Assembly: GCF_000226875.1 (NCBI RefSeq)
Contig: NZ_JH164926.1
Span: 887,602 to 924,377, forward strand
Reading direction: 5' to 3'
Source: Neisseria shayeganii 871
GTDB taxonomy: Bacteria > Pseudomonadota > Gammaproteobacteria > Burkholderiales > Neisseriaceae
DNA: 36,776 bases
Below, piece by piece: positions 33,320-36,776 of this stretch. Below the pieces are notes generated by a model. The model was not told the DNA's origin, ran no database searches, and worked only from the letters and a program-made list of their open reading frames with translations. Numbering within the stretch: position 1 is the stretch's first letter; every line of letters starts with the position of its first letter. Made by a program: the position numbers and the translations under genes.

Positions 33320-33856
33320 ATGAGCAAAGTTATTTTATATATCTCCATGAGCTTGGATGGATACATTGCCAAACCGGACGATGACTTAAGCTTTTTATCC
33401 ATTGTAGAAAAAGAAGGGGAGGATTATGGCTTCCTCCGTTTCATTTCAACTGTTGAAACCATCATTATTGGAAGAAAAACATACGACTGGATACTCAATG
33501 CAACACATGAATTCCCCTACAAAGACAAAATAACTTATGTAATCACCAACACTCCCAAACCTTCGGTAGAGAATATTCATTTCCATACGGAAGGCTTGTC
33601 CTCACTGATCAATAAACTGAAACAAGAAAACAAAAGAAATATTTATTGCGACGGAGGCGCTCAAATTGTCAATCAACTTCTACAGGAAGATTTACTGGAT
33701 GAGATGATCATTTCAATCATCCCGATATTGATAGGCAACGGCACCAAGCTGTTTCAGGAAGGCATCCCTGAGCAAAAACTTAAACTAATCAATGCAAGCA
33801 CTTACGACACAGGGCTCATACAATTGCATTACAAGAAGCAGTCAGAGAAATCCTGA
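33320..33856 (+). CDS. RibD C-terminal/DHFR-fold family protein
   Basis: The 178-residue protein begins MSKVILYISMSLDGYIAKPDDDLSFL, the signature of the RibD-C (dihydrofolate-reductase-fold) family, which also includes YyaP/YwjB-like proteins. Later blocks fit: TIIIGRKTYDWI (NADPH-binding strand), YCDGGAQIVNQLL and IPILIGNGTKLF. It is a predicted NAD(P)H-dependent reductase of unknown substrate; real DHFR residues are not conserved. Composition is clearly AT-rich, with many ATA, AAA and TTA codons unlike its neighbours, so recent horizontal transfer is likely. CAGG lies 7 bases before the ATG. Confidence 0.85.
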   Translation: MSKVILYISMSLDGYIAKPDDDLSFLSIVEKEGEDYGFLRFISTVETIIIGRKTYDWILNATHEFPYKDKITYVITNTPKPSVENIHFHTEGLSSLINKLKQENKRNIYCDGGAQIVNQLLQEDLLDEMIISIIPILIGNGTKLFQEGIPEQKLKLINASTYDTGLIQLHYKKQSEKS

Positions 33857-33964
33857 CAAGTTCCCGGCTAGAAGCGGAAAAGACTTCCTTGCGCCATTCT
33901 ATGCTGTGATACAGTAACGGCTTTGTTCAGACCACTGCCCGATTTTCATGATTAAGGAAACACC

Positions 33965-34891
33965 ATGTCTTTTGCATTTTTCTTCCCCGGCCAAGGCTCG
34001 CAAAGCCTCCATATGATGAAAGGCTTCGACGGCCTGCCCGTGGTGAAAGCCGTTTTCGACGAGGCCTCCGCCGCGCTGAATCAAGACCTGTGGGCCATGA
34101 TGAACGGCGAAGATGCCGACTTAATCGGCCAAACCGTGAACACCCAGCCGCTGATGCTGGCTGCCGGCGTGGCCACCTACCGCGCCTATCTCGAATCGGG
34201 CGGCCGCACGCCCGCCGTGATGGCCGGCCACAGCTTGGGCGAATACAGCGCCCTGGTGGCCGCCGGCAGTTTGGACTTTGCCGATGCCGTCAAACTGGTG
34301 CGCCTGCGTGCCGAACTGATGCAGTCTGCCGTGCCGCCGGGCGAAGGGGCGATGGCCGCCGTGCTGGGTTTGGACGACGAAGCGGTGCGCGAGATTTGCG
34401 CCCAAGCCGAACAGGGCGAAGTGGTGGAAGCGGTGAATTTCAACTCCCCCGGCCAGATTGTGATTGCCGGCAGCGCCGCCGCCGTCGAGCGCGCCATGGC
34501 CGCCGCCAAGGAAGCCGGCGCCAAACGCGCCCTACCCCTGCCCGTTTCCGTGCCGTCACACTGCCGCCTGATGAAGCCGGCCGCCGACAAACTGGCCGAA
34601 GCCCTGGCCGGCGTGGCCGTAGCCGCGCCCGCCATCCGCGTGATCCACAATGCCGACGTTGCCGCCTACCAAGATCCCGAACAAATCAAAGACGCGCTGG
34701 TCCGCCAGATCTACAGCCCCGTGCGTTGGACCGAAACCGTCGCCCTGCTGGTGCGCGAAGGCATCACCCAATCGGCCGAATGCGGCCCCGGCAAAGTGTT
34801 GGCCGGCCTGGCCAAACGCATCGACAAAGCGGCCGTCTGCACCGCGCTCACCTCCGCCGAGCAGGTGCAGGCCTTTATCGACAGCCATTAA
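33965..34891 (+). CDS. fabD: Malonyl-CoA:ACP transacylase
   Basis: FabD moves malonyl groups from CoA to acyl carrier protein for fatty acid synthesis. The 308-residue protein has FFPGQGSQ at the start, the nucleophile motif GHSLGEYSAL with Ser90, and the catalytic His199 (PSHCRLM), plus GQIVIAG. AAGGAAAC lies before the ATG. fabG follows about 200 bases later on the same strand with two facing DUSs in between; other fab genes are not in view. Confidence 0.96.
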   Translation: MSFAFFFPGQGSQSLHMMKGFDGLPVVKAVFDEASAALNQDLWAMMNGEDADLIGQTVNTQPLMLAAGVATYRAYLESGGRTPAVMAGHSLGEYSALVAAGSLDFADAVKLVRLRAELMQSAVPPGEGAMAAVLGLDDEAVREICAQAEQGEVVEAVNFNSPGQIVIAGSAAAVERAMAAAKEAGAKRALPLPVSVPSHCRLMKPAADKLAEALAGVAVAAPAIRVIHNADVAAYQDPEQIKDALVRQIYSPVRWTETVALLVREGITQSAECGPGKVLAGLAKRIDKAAVCTALTSAEQVQAFIDSH

Positions 34892-35010
34892 CCGCACCCC
34901 GCATGTAAGATTTGCCCGCGGCGGCCGTCTAAGAGACTGCTTTCAGTCTGTCGGCTACCGTGGAAAAACATCTTGCCCGCAGACTGCAAACTGTTTCCCA
35001 ACCGCCACAC

Positions 35011-35067
35011 AGGCTACCTGAAAACAAACCACCCCTTGCTGCACAAGGCCAGCTGTTCAGGTAGCCC
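35011..35067. repeat. Facing DUSs between fabD and fabG
   Basis: Perfect 35011-35022 and 11/12 35056-35067, 33 bases apart. They could form a long-looped hairpin; the right copy lies 22 bases before the fabG start codon. Confidence 0.75.
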
Positions 35068-35089
35068 TTCATTCAAACAAGGAATATCC

Positions 35090-35836
35090 ATGAGTACACA
35101 AGATTTAAGCGGCAAAACCGCCCTCGTTACCGGCGCCTCGCGCGGCATCGGCGCCGCCATTGCCGACACCTTGGCCCAAGCGGGCGCCAAAGTGATCGGC
35201 ACCGCCACCAGCGAAAGCGGTGCGGCCGCCATCAGCGAGCGGCTGGCCCAATGGGGCGGCGAAGGCCGCGTGCTCAACATTGCCGAGGCCGACAGCATCG
35301 AAAACCTGATTGCCGAGCTCGAAAAAACCCACGGCCCGCTGGCCATTCTGGTGAACAACGCCGGCATCACCCGCGACAACCTGCTGATGCGCATGAAAGA
35401 AGAAGAGTGGGACGAAATCATGCAGGTGAATCTGAAATCCGTGTTCCGCGCCAGCAAAGCCGCCATGCGCGGCATGATGAAAGCCCGCCACGGCCGCATC
35501 ATCAACATCACCTCCGTGGTGGGCAGCATGGGCAACGCCGGCCAGGCCAACTACGCCGCCGCCAAAGCCGGCCTGATCGGCTTTGCCAAATCCATGGCAC
35601 GCGAAATCGGCAGCCGCGGCATCACCGTCAACTGCGTGGCGCCCGGCTTCATCGACACCGACATGACCCGCGCCCTGCCGGAAGAAACCCGCAAAATGTT
35701 TGAAGCGCAAACCGCGCTGGGCAGCTTCGGCGAGCCGCAAGACATCGCCGATGCGGTGCTGTTTCTGGCCAGCGACCAAGCCAAATACATCACCGGCCAA
35801 ACCCTGCACGTCAACGGCGGCATGCTGATGCCTTAA
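35090..35836 (+). CDS. fabG: 3-oxoacyl-[ACP] reductase
   Basis: FabG reduces beta-ketoacyl-ACP with NADPH in fatty acid elongation. The 248-residue SDR enzyme has TGASRGIG (14-21), NNAGITRD, and the catalytic triad Ser142 (NITSVVG), Tyr155 and Lys159 (NYAAAKAG). The ATG at 35090 is preceded by AAGGA with about a 7-base gap; the in-frame ATG at 34973 lies in a DUS-containing non-coding stretch. Confidence 0.97.
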   Translation: MSTQDLSGKTALVTGASRGIGAAIADTLAQAGAKVIGTATSESGAAAISERLAQWGGEGRVLNIAEADSIENLIAELEKTHGPLAILVNNAGITRDNLLMRMKEEEWDEIMQVNLKSVFRASKAAMRGMMKARHGRIINITSVVGSMGNAGQANYAAAKAGLIGFAKSMAREIGSRGITVNCVAPGFIDTDMTRALPEETRKMFEAQTALGSFGEPQDIADAVLFLASDQAKYITGQTLHVNGGMLMP

Positions 35837-35976
35837 GAAGCTTGGCACGTAGAACCAGAGGAGTGAGACCTCCACGAGATAACCCTTTTCTCAAAAAGCC
35901 GAAGTCCGATACAGAATGTCGGCTGTTTCCGAAGCATCTCTCTCCTCATGACTCTTTCGCTAGCCATGATCAAGTA

Positions 35977-36716
35977 AAGACTTTTGCAAAACCTCACGCC
36001 AACAAACAGCCGGAACATCCTCCACTATGCTTCGGCTGTTTTGCCTAAAAAGCAGACAAACCAACCCTAAAGTCGCCTTAAATTGCTTAATCCTTAGGCA
36101 TCTCCTGCCTAATTCAGACCAAAATAGACTGCCCAACCATAGCGGTATTTACGGTACAGCGTACCGAAGCTTTGTTCCACCACCTAGCGAGCTTTCCCCA
36201 GCCGGGCGTTGCAGACTTTTTGATCCCGGCGTAATGGGCGGCCACGGTGGCTTTTGACATGATGTCATAGCCTTCTTGTGTGGGCGGCAATGCCGTCAAA
36301 CAAACTTCAAAATATAGGCATTTGTGGGCATTGCCGGAATGAGGTGTATTTGCTCGGGTCTCGATATAGCCGTCCGCATCGGTACGGTGTGTGGTCTGTC
36401 ACCGAGAGGGAAGCGATCGTCTTTTTTGATCCACTTCCGGGTCTTTACTTGTGGTAGTTTCTCTACTGATCTGTCCGTTGTCGTCCACTTCGATGGCTTG
36501 GTGTTGTTTGTCGCCGGTGGTGTCGATGACGGCTGCTGCGGCTTGTTCAATCGTGAGCTTTTTTTGGGTGAATTGGCGATTCATCCACGCCAACAGTCGG
36601 GCCAAGGTGTCGTCTGGTGCCAGCCAGTTGTGGAAACGACAAAGAATGGTGTGGTCGAGAATGCGGAAGTCGTCGAATCGGCAGCAGCGTTGAAAATCGA
36701 TGCGGGTGATCAGGCT
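35977..36716 (-). pseudogene. Decayed IS5-family (IS1106-like) element and transposase
   Basis: The left end AAGACTTTTGCAAAA matches the family repeat at 13 of 15 bases, with an AACAGCCG/CGGCTGTT hairpin just inside. The minus strand encodes, in pieces, an IS1106-like transposase: SLITRIDFQRCCRFDD...LARLLAWMNRQF (36716 to about 36580), then AAAAVIDTTGDKQHQAIEVDDNGQ, where a few residues after the first catalytic Asp are lost. A stop follows PSR, and a later VVEQSFGTLYRKYRYGWAVYFG segment carries the catalytic Glu behind an in-frame TAG. The N-terminal third is missing because another element enters at 36717. Not functional. Confidence 0.85.
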
Positions 36717-36776
36717 AGAACCTTTGCAATAACACGCAAGCCCGCCTAAAAAGCAAAAAACCTCTGCACATTCATG
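36717..36776. mobile_element. Left end of a further GAGACC-type element (runs past the window)
   Basis: AGAACCTTTGCAATA matches the terminal repeat at 11 of 15 bases and directly follows AGGCT (36712-36716) inside the IS5 transposase gene. The remaining bases show no gene. Whether it is a MITE or a full IS cannot be seen. Confidence 0.55.

Overview
The window is a high-GC chromosomal segment from a naturally transformable member of the Neisseriaceae. The main taxonomic clue is the 12-mer AGGCTACCTGAA (reverse complement TTCAGGTAGCCT). I count at least 33 perfect copies and 12 single-mismatch copies, about one per 0.8 kb. This is the Eikenella-type dialect of the neisserial DNA uptake sequence (DUS). 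Gene content fits: rpsP-rimM-trmD-rplS, neisserial-type pip, ilvC, fabD/fabG and a large NAD-dependent glutamate dehydrogenase. I infer Eikenella or a close relative; the species cannot be named from this window alone.

Layout. Bases 1-95 are the end of an IS5-family element whose body lies outside the window. Then come glnE (+), pip (-), a small membrane protein (-), ilvC (+), a DUF4442 protein (+), a hypothetical membrane protein (-), hldD (-), hslO (+), the ETF-ubiquinone oxidoreductase (-) and a small lipoprotein (-). A NitT/TauT-type ABC importer (ATPase, Tat-lipoprotein binding protein, permease) follows at 12.2-15.2 kb on the minus strand, then phoU (-) and the ribosomal operon rpsP-rimM-trmD-rplS (-). 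Next are tyrS (-), a possible phasin (-), tRNA-Pro(CGG) (-), a VanZ-like gene overlapping a 68-codon gene (-), a DinG-type helicase (+), slyD (+) and the 1581-residue glutamate dehydrogenase (+). The last part holds a GbsR/MarR regulator (-), a 47-codon DUF3149-like membrane protein (-), a Sel1-repeat protein (+), a DAHP-synthase-like protein that lacks its catalytic motifs (-), an AT-rich RibD-C/DHFR-like gene (+), fabD and fabG (+), and a decayed IS5-family transposase interrupted at 36717 by a second element.

Most of the window is housekeeping sequence. The unusual layer is a family of short non-coding elements (112-184 bp, six copies) with IS5-like terminal inverted repeats GAGACCTTTGCAAAA. 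The copies with clear boundaries are flanked by AGNCT, usually AGGCT, which is the first five bases of the DUS. Duplicating those five bases on insertion leaves a complete DUS attached to one end of the element. The same site is used where an element has entered the transposase gene at the right end of the window. I propose that a MITE family mobilised by an IS1106-like IS5 transposase settles beside DUSs and may therefore spread by natural transformation as well as by transposition.

DUSs are used in three other ways here. Inverted pairs sit after genes as terminator-like hairpins. Single copies lie in promoter regions. About nine lie in reading frames and add the tetrapeptides SGSL, GYLN/GYLK or (R/W)LPE to GlnE, TrmD, TyrS, DinG, glutamate dehydrogenase and the Sel1 protein.
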